From Bordetella genomosp. 2 (GTDB taxonomy: Bacteria; Pseudomonadota; Gammaproteobacteria; Burkholderiales; Burkholderiaceae_B), in the NCBI RefSeq assembly GCF_002261345.1, contig NZ_NEVT01000001.1:46928-110927 (forward strand): a DNA stretch of 64,000 bases, in the 5' to 3' direction. Both the position numbers and the translations under genes were made by a program. A model generated the notes under the pieces. That model searched no databases. It saw nothing but the letters and a program-made list of their open reading frames with translations, and was not told the DNA's origin. Positions 30,989 to 39,959 of this stretch are shown one piece after another. Numbering within the stretch: the stretch's first letter is position 1; each line of letters begins with the position of its first letter.

Positions 30989-31003
30989 TTTACGTAAACG
31001 TAA
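30989..31003. promoter_or_regulatory. LiuR-type operator between merR and MBL genes
   Basis: TTTACGTAAACGTAA, identical to the right 15 bases of the palindrome at 27838-27857; the left five bases differ (GGCAG in place of TTACG). It lies between two divergent starts, so one site could control both the MerR regulator and the MBL-fold hydrolase. Confidence 0.8.
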
Positions 31004-31048
31004 ATTATGATGGCTTGGAACAATCGTCAAGCCAATACGAGACCATCC

Positions 31049-32107
31049 ATGAATCCCAACGAGCATCAATTGCAGTACCCCTGGGGCGATGTCCAGCCCG
31101 AGGCCGGCGCGGCCCGCGAGGTGGCCGATGGCGTGAAATGGATCCGCATGCCGCTGCCCTTCGCGCTGGACCACATCAACTTGTGGCTGCTGCGCGATGA
31201 AATCGACGGTCGCCAGGGCTGGACCATCGTCGACTGCGGCATTGCGCGCGACGAAGTCAAGACGCTATGGGAACAGGTGTTCGCCAACGAACTGGACGGC
31301 CTGCCGGTGCTGCGCGTCATCGTCACGCACATGCACCCCGACCACGTCGGCCTGGCTCATTGGCTGTGCGAGCGCTGGGACGCGCCGCTGTGGATGAGCA
31401 TGACGGACTACATGGTGGCGTCGCTGTGGTCGTCGCGCCAGTCGGGCTCCGGGCCCAACGGCCAGGCCGCGGTGGAGCACTTCGCCCGCCACGGGCTGAC
31501 CGACGCCGACGCGCAGGAGCAGATCCGCCGGCGCGCCGGCTACTACCCTGGCCTGGTGCCCGCCATGCCGGCGCGCTACACCCGCCTGCTGCATGGCGAC
31601 GATGTGCTCATCGGCGGCCGGCCGTGGCGCGTCATCGTGGGCTACGGGCACGCCCCGGAACACGTGTCGCTGTACAGCCCGGACCTGGCGACGCTGATCT
31701 CCGGCGATATGGTGCTGCCGCGCATTTCCACCAACGTCAGCGTGTTCGACTACGAGCCGGACGCCAACCCCCTGCCGCTCTACCTGCGTTCGCTCGACCG
31801 CTATGCCGACCTGCCGGCCGATACCCTGGTGCTGCCTTCGCATGGCCGCCCGTTCAAGGGCCTGCATCAGCGCATCGCCCAGCAGCACCAGCATCACGCC
31901 GACCGCTTGCTGGACGTGCTGCAGGCCTGTGCCCAGCCGCAGTCCACCGCCGACATCGTGCCGGCGCTGTTCAAGCGCAAGCTCGACCTGCACCAGCTCA
32001 CTTTCGCCATGGGCGAGGCGCTGGCGCACCTGCATGCGCTGTATTTCGACGGCAAGGTGGCGCGCCGCGCCGGCGACGACGGCATCGTGCGCTTCACGGC
32101 GCGCTGA
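31049..32107 (+). CDS. metallo-beta-lactamase fold hydrolase
   Basis: A 352-residue hydrolase. The metal-binding signature is THMHPDHVG near residue 94, with further ligands in GYGHAPEH, SGDM and LPSHGRP, as in glyoxalase II-like MBL proteins. The likely start is the ATG at 31049 (MNPNEHQ); the frame is open 14 codons earlier. It is divergent from the LiuR-like regulator gene and shares its operator, so it is probably part of the branched-chain/acyl-CoA regulon, perhaps as an acyl-CoA or S-acyl thioesterase-like hydrolase. The substrate is not known. Confidence 0.88.
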   Translation: MNPNEHQLQYPWGDVQPEAGAAREVADGVKWIRMPLPFALDHINLWLLRDEIDGRQGWTIVDCGIARDEVKTLWEQVFANELDGLPVLRVIVTHMHPDHVGLAHWLCERWDAPLWMSMTDYMVASLWSSRQSGSGPNGQAAVEHFARHGLTDADAQEQIRRRAGYYPGLVPAMPARYTRLLHGDDVLIGGRPWRVIVGYGHAPEHVSLYSPDLATLISGDMVLPRISTNVSVFDYEPDANPLPLYLRSLDRYADLPADTLVLPSHGRPFKGLHQRIAQQHQHHADRLLDVLQACAQPQSTADIVPALFKRKLDLHQLTFAMGEALAHLHALYFDGKVARRAGDDGIVRFTAR

Positions 32108-32149
32108 CCGGCGCGTGCCGCATGCCGCATGGCGGCGTGCGCGCCGCTG

Positions 32150-32776
32150 CTAGCGGCTGGCGGTGGCCAGCCGTACCGCCAGGCCCAGGAACACCACCCC
32201 GGCCAGGCGGTTGAGCCAGCGCGAGGCGGTGGGCGAGCGTTGCAGCAGCTGGCCGAAGGTGCCCGAGAAGAACGCGATGGCGCCGAACACCAGCAGCGTG
32301 GCCGCCATGAAGACCGCGCCCAGGACGATGGTCTGCAGGCCTACCGAGCCGTGCGCCGGCGAGGTGAACTGCGGCAGGAACGCGAAGAAGAACAGCAGCA
32401 CCTTGGGGTTGGTGAGATTCATGATGATGCCGCGCCGGTACAGGGCGCCGCGCGCCAGCGGCGCAGGCCGCTCGGCGCTGGCGGGCCCGCCGGGCGCGCG
32501 CAGCGCCTGCCAGGCCAGATAGGCCAGGTAGGCCGCCCCCACCAGCTTCAGCGCGGTGAACGCGTGCGGCGATGCCGCGAACACCGCCGCCAGCCCCGCC
32601 GCCACGGCGGCCGTGTGGCCGAGCAGCCCGGTGCACAGGCCCAGCACCACCAGCATGCCGGCGGTCCGCCCCCACATGGCCGACTGCATCAGGACGAACA
32701 GGTTGTCAGGCCCCGGCGTGAGGGCCAGCAGTACGGCAATGCCGAAGAAGGCGAGCAGCGTGTCCAGGGGCAGCAT
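32150..32776 (-). CDS. LysE/RhtB family exporter
   Basis: A 208-residue protein with about six membrane helices. The N-terminal segment ALTPGPDNLFVL and the NLTNPKVLLFFFAFLPQF segment are RhtB/LysE family hallmarks. Members export amino acids such as lysine, homoserine, threonine or leucine. It is divergent from the cystathionine beta-lyase gene with a 154-base gap. A sulfur amino acid would be a plausible but unproven substrate. Confidence 0.9.
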   Translation of the reverse strand: MLPLDTLLAFFGIAVLLALTPGPDNLFVLMQSAMWGRTAGMLVVLGLCTGLLGHTAAVAAGLAAVFAASPHAFTALKLVGAAYLAYLAWQALRAPGGPASAERPAPLARGALYRRGIIMNLTNPKVLLFFFAFLPQFTSPAHGSVGLQTIVLGAVFMAATLLVFGAIAFFSGTFGQLLQRSPTASRWLNRLAGVVFLGLAVRLATASR

Positions 32777-32930
32777 GGTTCGAGGCGCGCGGGCTGCGCG
32801 CGGCCGGCAAGTGGGCGGGTCTCAAGGGTACTGCGCGCCGGATGGCGCTGGCAATCGCCCGCCGGCGATTTCCGCGCCAGCGGCGAATCTCCTAATATCG
32901 AAGTTTCCCGCCGCTTCCCATCGCATCATC

Positions 32931-34127
32931 ATGGCCAAAGACAACGCCCCGCACATCGATACGCTGCTGCAGCACACCGCCACCGCCTCGTTCAATCCCG
33001 CGACCGGCTCGGCGCCGGTCAACCTGCCGTCGATGCGGGCCAGCACGGTGCGCTTCCAGAACCTCGATGCGCTGGAAGCGACCCAGCGCCGCAAGAAGGC
33101 CGGCGAGCGCGCCGCCACCTATGGCCGCATGGGCATGGATACCCACGCGGCGCTCGAACAGGTGTTCATGCAGCTCGAGGGCGGCACGCACTGCTACCTG
33201 GCCTCGTCGGGCCTGGGCGCCATCACCATGGCGATGGTTGCGCTGCTGTCGGCGGGCGACCATGTGCTGGTGGCCGACTGCGTCTATGGTCCGGTGTACG
33301 AGCTGGACGCCGCCCTGCTCAAGCGGATGAACATCGAGATCACCTATTTCAGCGCCGACGACGACCTGGAGGCGCTGGTGCGCCCCAATACGCGCATGGT
33401 GTATGTCGAATCGCCCGGCTCGCTGTTGTTCCAGATGCTCGATCTGCCGGCGCTGGCGCGCTTCGCCCGCGCGCGCGGGCTGGTCCTGGCCTGCGACAAC
33501 ACCTGGGGTTCCGGCTATATCTACCGGCCCCTGGAGCTCGGCGCGCATGTGTCGGTCGTGGCGGGCACCAAGTACGTGGGCGGCCACTCGGACCTGATGC
33601 TGGGAGCGGTGGTCACCAACGACGCGGAAATCGCCCAGCGCCTCAATCGCACGCAGTACGCCATGGGCTATTCGGTCAGCGCCGACGACGCCTGGCTGGC
33701 GCTGCGCGGCGTGCGCACCCTGCTCATACGCATGGCGCAGCATGCGCGCCATGCCATGCAGGTCTGCGAATTCCTGGCCGGGCGTCCCGAAGTGGCGCGC
33801 ATCTATCACCCGGCCTGGCCCGGCGATGCCGGCCACGCGCTGTGGCAACGCGATTGCACCGGCTCGAACGGCATGCTGGCCGTCGAACTGCGCCTGGCGG
33901 CGCCGGCTTCGCGCCGCTTCGTCGACGCGTTGCGGCTGTTCGGCATCGGGTTCTCGTGGGGCGGCTTCGAAAGCCTGGTGCAGTGGGTCACGCCGGGAGA
34001 GCTGGCGCGCCACCGTTACTGGCAGGGAGGGGAGCATGCCCTGGTGCGGCTGCACATCGGGCTGGAGGACCCCAGGGACCTGATCGCCGACTTGACGCAG
34101 GCCCTGGAGCAGGCGGCCGCCGCGTGA
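32931..34127 (+). CDS. metC: cystathionine beta-lyase (Cys/Met metabolism PLP enzyme)
   Basis: A 398-residue fold-type I PLP enzyme. TYGRMGMDTHAALE contributes the tyrosine that contacts the phosphate, ACDNTWGSGY the aspartate that contacts PLP, and VVAGTKYVGGHSDLMLG the Schiff-base lysine. The segment order and length fit MetC-type beta-lyases, which split cystathionine to homocysteine, pyruvate and ammonia. A related Bordetella avium enzyme has been described as cytotoxic. Start at the ATG at 32931; the frame is open upstream but overlaps the divergent LysE gene. Confidence 0.88.
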   Translation: MAKDNAPHIDTLLQHTATASFNPATGSAPVNLPSMRASTVRFQNLDALEATQRRKKAGERAATYGRMGMDTHAALEQVFMQLEGGTHCYLASSGLGAITMAMVALLSAGDHVLVADCVYGPVYELDAALLKRMNIEITYFSADDDLEALVRPNTRMVYVESPGSLLFQMLDLPALARFARARGLVLACDNTWGSGYIYRPLELGAHVSVVAGTKYVGGHSDLMLGAVVTNDAEIAQRLNRTQYAMGYSVSADDAWLALRGVRTLLIRMAQHARHAMQVCEFLAGRPEVARIYHPAWPGDAGHALWQRDCTGSNGMLAVELRLAAPASRRFVDALRLFGIGFSWGGFESLVQWVTPGELARHRYWQGGEHALVRLHIGLEDPRDLIADLTQALEQAAAA

Positions 34128-34149
34128 GGCGGCGGCGCGGGGGCGCGGC

Positions 34150-34782
34150 TTATTGCTCGCGCGCCATCTTGATGAGCTGGTCGACTTCCTGCAGGGCGCC
34201 TTCGTAGCTGTTGCCGGCCAGCGCCGGCGAGGTCAGGTAGCGGCCGCCGACGCCGAACGCGGGCGTGCCGTCGATATGGTAGGCCTCGGCCAGCTGGTCG
34301 GCGCGCTGCACCTGCGTCTGGACGCTGAAGGAGTCGAACACGGCGTCGAACTTGGCGCGATCCACGCCTTGCTCGGCCGCCCAGTCGCCCATGGTCTTCT
34401 TGTCGAACAGGCGCTTGCGCTCGACGTGCATGGCGGCGAACACCTTGGGATGCAGGTCGGCGCGGTTCAGGGCCTGCAGCGTGTAGTACAGCTGCTGCAG
34501 CGGCTTCATGCTGGCATTGAAGGCGATCGGCACCTGCTTGAGCGCGACATCCGGCGGCGCCGTCTTGGCCCATTGCTCGACCATGGGCTGCATGGTGGCG
34601 CAATGCGGGCAGGTATAGGCGAAGAATTCCAGCACCTCGATCTTGCCCGGGGTGTCCGAGGGCAGCGCCGGGCTGACGGCGACGTACCGCTGGGCGCCCT
34701 GGGCATGCGCGGCCGGCGCGAAGAGCGTGGTGGCGGCCAGCGCGGCGGCGGCGGCCAGGCGGGTGATCATGGTGAACTGCAT
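34150..34782 (-). CDS. dsbA: DsbA family thiol:disulfide interchange protein
   Basis: A 210-residue periplasmic oxidoreductase. A signal peptide ends at about residue 28 (APAAHAQ). The redox motif is CPHC at residues 58-61, as in E. coli DsbA, and the cis-proline loop is GTPAFGV. It introduces disulfides into exported proteins. The start at 34782 gives a normal signal peptide; the frame is open 20 codons upstream. The SPOR protein gene is 75 bases upstream on the same strand. Confidence 0.93.
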   Translation of the reverse strand: MQFTMITRLAAAAALAATTLFAPAAHAQGAQRYVAVSPALPSDTPGKIEVLEFFAYTCPHCATMQPMVEQWAKTAPPDVALKQVPIAFNASMKPLQQLYYTLQALNRADLHPKVFAAMHVERKRLFDKKTMGDWAAEQGVDRAKFDAVFDSFSVQTQVQRADQLAEAYHIDGTPAFGVGGRYLTSPALAGNSYEGALQEVDQLIKMAREQ

Positions 34783-34857
34783 CGGGCGTGTTCCTGAGTA
34801 GAAGTTAGGGTTACAGACCGGCGGCGGCGCGCTTAAGTTCAATGTTGCGGGCCGCCG

Positions 34858-35520
34858 TCATTGGCGCACCACCGCCGATTCGATCTTGTTCTCGCCCAGG
34901 CGGCTGCGGGCGCGGTTCATGTCGTCCAGGCGGGCGAACGGGCCGACCCGCACGCGGTTCACCTGCATGCCGTTGACCTCGGCGCGCTGCACCGCCACCG
35001 GCAGCCCCAGCAGCAGGATGCGCGCCTTGAGCGCCTCGGCGTCTTCGAGCACGCGGTAGGCGCCGGCCTGCAGATAGTACTTGCCCGTGGCCGGCGCGGG
35101 CGCGCGGGCAGGCGGCGCGGCGGGGGCCGCCGGGGCCGCGGGCTGGGCGCCGCCCGGCGGCAGCGTGGCGATCAGGGCGCCGAGCTCGTCGGGCTGGCTC
35201 TTGGGCTGGGGCGGCGGCGCCGAAGGCTGCACCCCGGGCAGCGGCGCGGGCGCCGTGGCGGTTGGGCCGCTGGGCGGGGTGCCGGCGGCGCCGTCGCGCC
35301 CGTACAGGCCCAGGTTGGGATCGGGCGCCTGGCGCGGGTCGGGTTGCTGGGCGCTGTCGGGTTCGCGGGTGGCGCGGTCGACGAACGGCATCGGCGCCTT
35401 GGTGACGTAGAACGCCACGATGGCCGCGATGATCAGGCCGATCAGCAGGCCGGCCAGGGCGCCGTACATGGTGCTGCCGCGTTGTTTCGGTTGGCGGGAC
35501 GATTTGCGTTTGGTGGCCAT
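34858..35520 (-). CDS. SPOR domain membrane protein (FtsN-like)
   Basis: A 220-residue protein with a basic N-terminal tail, one membrane helix at about residues 20-42, a proline/alanine-rich periplasmic linker and a C-terminal SPOR domain (YYLQAGAYRVLEDAEALKAR, then VRVGPFA). SPOR domains bind denuded septal peptidoglycan, and this topology matches FtsN-type division proteins. It starts 8 bases downstream of the argS stop, the usual argS-SPOR pairing in betaproteobacteria. Confidence 0.9.
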   Translation of the reverse strand: MATKRKSSRQPKQRGSTMYGALAGLLIGLIIAAIVAFYVTKAPMPFVDRATREPDSAQQPDPRQAPDPNLGLYGRDGAAGTPPSGPTATAPAPLPGVQPSAPPPQPKSQPDELGALIATLPPGGAQPAAPAAPAAPPARAPAPATGKYYLQAGAYRVLEDAEALKARILLLGLPVAVQRAEVNGMQVNRVRVGPFARLDDMNRARSRLGENKIESAVVRQ

Positions 35521-35528
35521 GTCGAAGC

Positions 35529-37214
35529 TTACATCCGTTGCGGGGCCGATACGCCCAGCAGCGCCAGCCCGTTGGCCAGCACCTGCCGCGTCGTAGCGGC
35601 CAGGCGCAGGCGGGCCAGTTTGAGGGGTTCGTCGTCGACCAGCACGCGTTCGGCGTTGTACCAGGCGTGGAAGTCGGAAGCGCAGTCGCGCAGCCAGAAG
35701 GCGACGTGGTGCGGCGACAGTTCCTGCGCGGCCAGCGCCACCACCTGCGGGAAGCCGGCCAGGCGCTGCATCAGCGCGAATTCGGAGGGCGCGGTCAGGA
35801 GCGCGGTGTCGGCCTGCGCGATGCGGGCAGCGTCGGCGCCCGAGTTGGCGATCATGGAGCAGATGCGGGCGTGGGCGTACTGGATGTAGTACACCGGGTT
35901 TTCATCGCTTTTCGACAGCGCCAGGTCGATGTCGAACACGAATTCCGTGTCGGCGCGGCGCTGGATCAGGAAATAGCGCACCGCGTCGCGGCCCACCCAG
36001 TCGATCAGGTCGCGCAGCGTGACGTAGCTGCCGGCGCGCTTGGAGATCTTGACCTCTTCGCCGCCGCGCATCACCTTGACCATCTTGTGCAGCACGTAGG
36101 CGGGGTAGTCCTTGGGGATGCCTTCTTCCAGCGCCTGCAGGCCGGCGCGCACGCGCGCCACCGTGCCGTGGTGGTCGCTGCCCTGGATGTTGATGGCCTG
36201 GCGGAAGCCGCGTTCCCACTTGGCCTTGTGGTAGGCCACGTCGGGCACGAAATAGGTATAGCCGCCTTCCCGCTTGCGCATCACGCGGTCTTTGTCGTCG
36301 CCGGTGCCGAGCTCGGTGGTGCGCAGCCACAGGGCGCCGTCCTGCTCGTAGGTGTGGCCCTTGGCGATGAGCGCCTGCACGGTCTGCTCGACCCGGCCGG
36401 AGGTGTACAGCGAGCTTTCGAGGTAGTAGTTGTCGAATGCCAGGCCGAAGGCCTGCAGGTCGAGGTCCTGTTCGCGCCGCAGGTAGGCCACCGCGAAGAC
36501 CCGGATGTCGTCCAGGTTGTCGATGTCGCCGGTGGCCGTGACGGCCGCGCCGTCGGCCGCCTGCAAGGTCTTGCCGGCGATGAAGTCCTGGGCGATGTCG
36601 AGGATGTAGTCGCCCTTGTAGCCGTCGGCCGGGTAGTCGGGTGAATCGGGGCCGATCCCGCGGGCGCGCGCCTGCACGCTGATGGCCAGGTTGTGGATCT
36701 GGTTGCCGGCGTCGTTGTAGTAGAACTCGCGGGTGACGTCGCGGCCCGTGGCCTCGTACAGGCGGCAGATGGCATCGCCCAGGGCCGCCTGGCGGGCATG
36801 GCCCACGTGCAGCGGCCCGGTGGGATTGGCCGATACGAATTCGACCAGCACCTTCTCGCCGGTGGGCGCGGCGCGCCCGTAGGCTTCGCCCTGCTCGGCC
36901 ACGGCCTGGATGACGGCCTGGCGGGCCGCCGCGGTGATGCGGAAATTGATGAAGCCGGGGCCGGCGATCTCGGCGCTTTCGATCAGCGTGCGGGCCGTGG
37001 TTTCGGCCATGAGGGCGTCGACGACGGCCTGGGCCAGTTCGCGCGGGTTGCGGCGCGCCGGCTTGGCCAGCTGCATGGCCACGTTGGTGGCCACGTCGCC
37101 GTGGGCGGCGACCTTGGGGCGCTCGAGCAGCACCTGGGCCTGGGCGTCGGGCAGGCAGCGCGCCACGGCGGCCTGGATCAGGGAAACGAGTTGTTGATGT
37201 TGCTCGGGGAGCAT
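35529..37214 (-). CDS. argS: arginyl-tRNA synthetase
   Basis: A 561-residue class I synthetase. The HIGH motif is seen as [11 protein letters not shown] near residue 127, and the KMSKS-like motif as KISKRAG near residue 391. The N-terminal additional domain that recognises the D-loop of tRNA(Arg) and the C-terminal anticodon domain ([17 protein letters not shown], ending GVSAPQRM) are both present. Length is normal. It heads a transcript with the SPOR gene and perhaps dsbA. Confidence 0.96.
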   Translation of the reverse strand: MLPEQHQQLVSLIQAAVARCLPDAQAQVLLERPKVAAHGDVATNVAMQLAKPARRNPRELAQAVVDALMAETTARTLIESAEIAGPGFINFRITAAARQAVIQAVAEQGEAYGRAAPTGEKVLVEFVSANPTGPLHVGHARQAALGDAICRLYEATGRDVTREFYYNDAGNQIHNLAISVQARARGIGPDSPDYPADGYKGDYILDIAQDFIAGKTLQAADGAAVTATGDIDNLDDIRVFAVAYLRREQDLDLQAFGLAFDNYYLESSLYTSGRVEQTVQALIAKGHTYEQDGALWLRTTELGTGDDKDRVMRKREGGYTYFVPDVAYHKAKWERGFRQAINIQGSDHHGTVARVRAGLQALEEGIPKDYPAYVLHKMVKVMRGGEEVKISKRAGSYVTLRDLIDWVGRDAVRYFLIQRRADTEFVFDIDLALSKSDENPVYYIQYAHARICSMIANSGADAARIAQADTALLTAPSEFALMQRLAGFPQVVALAAQELSPHHVAFWLRDCASDFHAWYNAERVLVDDEPLKLARLRLAATTRQVLANGLALLGVSAPQRM

Positions 37215-37455
37215 GGAGGAATCAGCAGAAGGTTCTGAGGACCGGCGGCGGCAGGCTGGCGGGGATCAGGCCGTCGAAAACCACGGTACTCACGGGAATA
37301 TCCTAGATCATAGCGTGATTTGGCGTGATTTCCCCTGCGCGCGGGCGGCTTGCCGCCAGGTGCCCGGGGGCGGGCGCCATGCTGGTATCACGCAATTGGC
37401 GCGGACCGGCGCATTGCGGTAGTGTATGGAAGTGTCCATTGTGGGAGTCCGCAAT
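37215..37455. other. divergent intergenic region, argS / DUF1840 gene
   Basis: A 241-base gap between divergent genes. It holds a short tandem repeat, GCGTGATTT followed by GGCGTGATTT, at about 37313-37331, and a GGGAG ribosome site before the 37456 start. I see no further gene or clear operator. Confidence 0.35.
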
Positions 37456-37809
37456 ATGCTCATCAAGTTTCATTCCAAGGTAGCCGCCGAAGTGCTGATG
37501 CTGTCGCAGAACGCCGCCCCGCTGTTGCGCGCGGCGGGCAAGTCGTTCGGCGACGAGGTCCCGGAACGCGGCGTGTTCACGCGCGACCAGCTCCAGGCGG
37601 CCATCGCCGGCATCGAGGGCGCCATCGCGGCGGACGAGCGCGCCCATGCGGGCGAGACCGACGAGGCCGACGACCCGGACAAGCCGCCCGTGCATCCCAT
37701 GGCCCAGACCGTGGAGCTGCACCAGCGGGCCTTTCCCCTGCTCGACATGATGCGCCGCTCGCTGGCCGAAGGCGCCGACGTCACCTGGGAAGCTTCCAAG
37801 GGCTGGTAG
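37456..37809 (+). CDS. DUF1840 family protein
   Basis: A 117-residue cytoplasmic protein. MLIKFHSKVAAEVLMLSQNA is the DUF1840 N-terminus and fixes the start at 37456, ten codons inside a longer open frame. The rest is mainly helical and acidic, with an ADDPDKPPVHPMAQTVELH middle segment. DUF1840 proteins are conserved in betaproteobacteria and have no assigned function. It is followed by another small gene after 100 bases. Confidence 0.88.
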   Translation: MLIKFHSKVAAEVLMLSQNAAPLLRAAGKSFGDEVPERGVFTRDQLQAAIAGIEGAIAADERAHAGETDEADDPDKPPVHPMAQTVELHQRAFPLLDMMRRSLAEGADVTWEASKGW

Positions 37810-37909
37810 GACCGCCGCCGGCGGCAATGTCGCAGGTCCGACAGTCTGCGGCGCCGCTTTCGCGGCATACTGCCGGCACCGCGTTTCCGCACATTTCCGG
37901 AGCCTTCCC

Positions 37910-38227
37910 ATGCGCAGCGACGTCACTGTCATCTTCGATGCCCGCCGGACGGTCGATCTGTCCGTCGATGTCGACCCTTCCCCGCAAGCCGCGAAAACGG
38001 CGCGCGACTGGTTCGAGGCGGCCTGGGACACCCTCGGCTGCGAGCCCCTGCGCCCCAGCGGCAAGGTGCTGCTGCTGGACAAGATCATGGGCGTGGCCGA
38101 CGCGCTCGGCTACGACACCCTGTCCACCGACGCCAAGGAAAGCCGCGAATTCGCCGAGCACGCCGCCCTGGCCCTGGACAAGCCGCGCATCATCGTCGAC
38201 CTGCCGGGGCTGTCGGTGGGGTATTGA
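37910..38227 (+). CDS. conserved small protein of unknown function
   Basis: A 105-residue soluble protein without signal peptide or membrane segment. I do not recognise the family. It starts MRSDVTVIFDARRTVDLSVD, is acidic and contains one cysteine (TLGCEPL). Codon use and GC-rich third positions match the neighbours, so it is probably a real gene rather than a chance frame. It ends just before a strong hairpin that separates it from the convergent permease gene. Confidence 0.7.
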   Translation: MRSDVTVIFDARRTVDLSVDVDPSPQAAKTARDWFEAAWDTLGCEPLRPSGKVLLLDKIMGVADALGYDTLSTDAKESREFAEHAALALDKPRIIVDLPGLSVGY

Positions 38228-38255
38228 GGGCGGCGTATATGTGTCCCCAATAAAG

Positions 38256-38275
38256 GGGCGGCCCGGCGGCCGCCC
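38256..38275. terminator. bidirectional hairpin between convergent genes
   Basis: GGGCGGCC, loop CGGC and GGCCGCCC form a perfect 8-base-pair stem that overlaps the stop codon of the permease gene by one base. On the minus strand CTTTATT follows, a weak U-tract. The adjacent CCCCAATAAAGGGG resembles a CCCCGATAAAG stretch at about 4204, possibly a shared small repeat. Confidence 0.55.
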
Positions 38276-39075
38276 TACCGTATGCCGGCGCGCATGAAAG
38301 ACTGCACGAACTGGCGCTGGAACAGCAGGAACGCGACCAGCAGCGGCGCCGCCGACAGCAGCGTGGCGGCGGTGATGACCGACCAGTCGATCCCCTGGTC
38401 GGTCGCCGCGAATACCTGCAGCCCCACCGTCAGCGGGCGCGATTCCACCGAATTGGTGATGATCAGCGGCCACAGGAAGTTGTTCCAGTGGTGGCTGACC
38501 GAAACCAGGCCATACGCCACGTAAATGGGCTTGGCCAGGGGGACGTACACCTTCATCAGCACCTGCAGCGGGCCGGCGCCCTCGACGCGCGCGGCCTCTT
38601 CCAGTTCGCGCGGCACGGTCTTGAAGGTCTGCCTCAGCAGGAAGATGCCGAAGGCCGACGCGAAGTAAGGCAGGCCCACCGCGAACACCGTGTCGCGCAC
38701 GCCCAGCAGGCTCATCGAGCGGTAGTTCTCGACCAGCAGCACATCCGGCATGATCATCAACTGCAGCAGCACCAGCATGAACACCAGGTCTCGGCCGCGG
38801 AACTCGAAGCGCGCGAAGGCATAGCCGGCCAGCGTGGACAGGACCAGCTGCGCCGCCAGTACCATGGTCACCAGCAGGAAGGTGTTGAGGAAATACCGCG
38901 GGAACGGCGCCGCGTGCCAGGCGCGGCTGAAGTTCTCGAGCGTCAGCGGCGCCAGCAGGTCGAAGCGGGTGGCGTACGCGGGCGGATGGAAAGCCGCCCA
39001 CACCGCATAGGCCAGCGGCAGGATCCACAGCAGGCCCAGCAGCCAGGCGCCCAGGGTATCGAGCTTGCGCGTCAT
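38275..39075 (-). CDS. ABC sugar/glycerol-3-phosphate-type importer permease, UgpE-like
   Basis: A 266-residue protein with six membrane helices. The EAA loop that contacts the ATPase is EEAARVEGAGPLQVLMKVYVP near residue 170. It matches the MalG/UgpE class of inner-membrane components. Its ATG overlaps the stop of the UgpA-like gene by four bases. It is the last gene of the importer encoded at 38275-42339. Confidence 0.9.
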   Translation of the reverse strand: MTRKLDTLGAWLLGLLWILPLAYAVWAAFHPPAYATRFDLLAPLTLENFSRAWHAAPFPRYFLNTFLLVTMVLAAQLVLSTLAGYAFARFEFRGRDLVFMLVLLQLMIMPDVLLVENYRSMSLLGVRDTVFAVGLPYFASAFGIFLLRQTFKTVPRELEEAARVEGAGPLQVLMKVYVPLAKPIYVAYGLVSVSHHWNNFLWPLIITNSVESRPLTVGLQVFAATDQGIDWSVITAATLLSAAPLLVAFLLFQRQFVQSFMRAGIR

Positions 39076-39947
39076 TGGTAGTGCGTCCTGCGGTCGAGCC
39101 AGCGGAACTTGATCAGCGCCGTGATGGCCAGTATCGCCAGCAGCACGACCGTCAGCGTGGCGGCGTAGGAGGTGTCCCAGAAGCTGAAGCCGACCTGGTA
39201 GATGTAGAACAGCAGCAGCGTGCTGGCGTTATCGGGCCCGCCGCGCGTCATCACCACCACGTGGTCGACCAGCCGGAAGGCGTTGATGAGCGCATTGACC
39301 AGCACGAACAGCGTGGTCGGCATCAGCAGCGGCCACAGCACCCGGCGGAAGTACTGCCAGCGCGACGCCCCTTCCAGCAGCGCGGCTTCCCGCAGCGACG
39401 GCGAGATGGTCTGCAGCGCCGCCAGGTAGAAGATCATGAAGAACCCGGCCTCTTTCCAGATGGTGACCGCCATCAGCGCCGGCAGGGCCGTATCGCGGCT
39501 GCCCAGCCAGTTGGGGCCGGGCAGGCCGAACCACTGCATGACCTGGGCGATCAGGCCGTACTGCGGCGTGTAGAAGAACAGCCAGATATTGGCCACCGCC
39601 ACCATCGGCAGCACGGTGGGCGTGAAGTACGCCATGCGCAGGAAACCGCGCCCGGCCAGATTGCGGTTGACCCACAACGCCATCGCCAGCGCAATGGCGA
39701 TCGACGTCGGAATGGTGCCCAGGGCGAACCACAGGTTGTTCCACAGCGATTGCCAGAACACCGGGTCGTCGCGCATCAGCAGGTAGTTCTCCAGCCCCAC
39801 GAAGCGCGCCGGACGGTTGCCGCGCGGGGTGGAGAAGAAGCTGTGCCACAACGTGGCCAGCGCCGGGTAATGGGTGAACGCGGCCAGCAGCACCAGGGCC
39901 GGCAGCAGCAGCAGCCAGCCATACACCGCCTGCAGGGACCGGTTCAT
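39072..39947 (-). CDS. ABC sugar/glycerol-3-phosphate-type importer permease, UgpA-like
   Basis: A 291-residue protein with six membrane helices of the MalF/UgpA class. The EAA loop is REAALLEGASRWQYFRRVLWP. Twelve bases separate it from the upstream receptor gene and four bases of overlap join it to the UgpE-like gene. The pair forms the transmembrane channel of the importer. Confidence 0.9.
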   Translation of the reverse strand: MNRSLQAVYGWLLLLPALVLLAAFTHYPALATLWHSFFSTPRGNRPARFVGLENYLLMRDDPVFWQSLWNNLWFALGTIPTSIAIALAMALWVNRNLAGRGFLRMAYFTPTVLPMVAVANIWLFFYTPQYGLIAQVMQWFGLPGPNWLGSRDTALPALMAVTIWKEAGFFMIFYLAALQTISPSLREAALLEGASRWQYFRRVLWPLLMPTTLFVLVNALINAFRLVDHVVVMTRGGPDNASTLLLFYIYQVGFSFWDTSYAATLTVVLLAILAITALIKFRWLDRRTHYQ

Positions 39948-39959
39948 CGCCGCCCGTCC

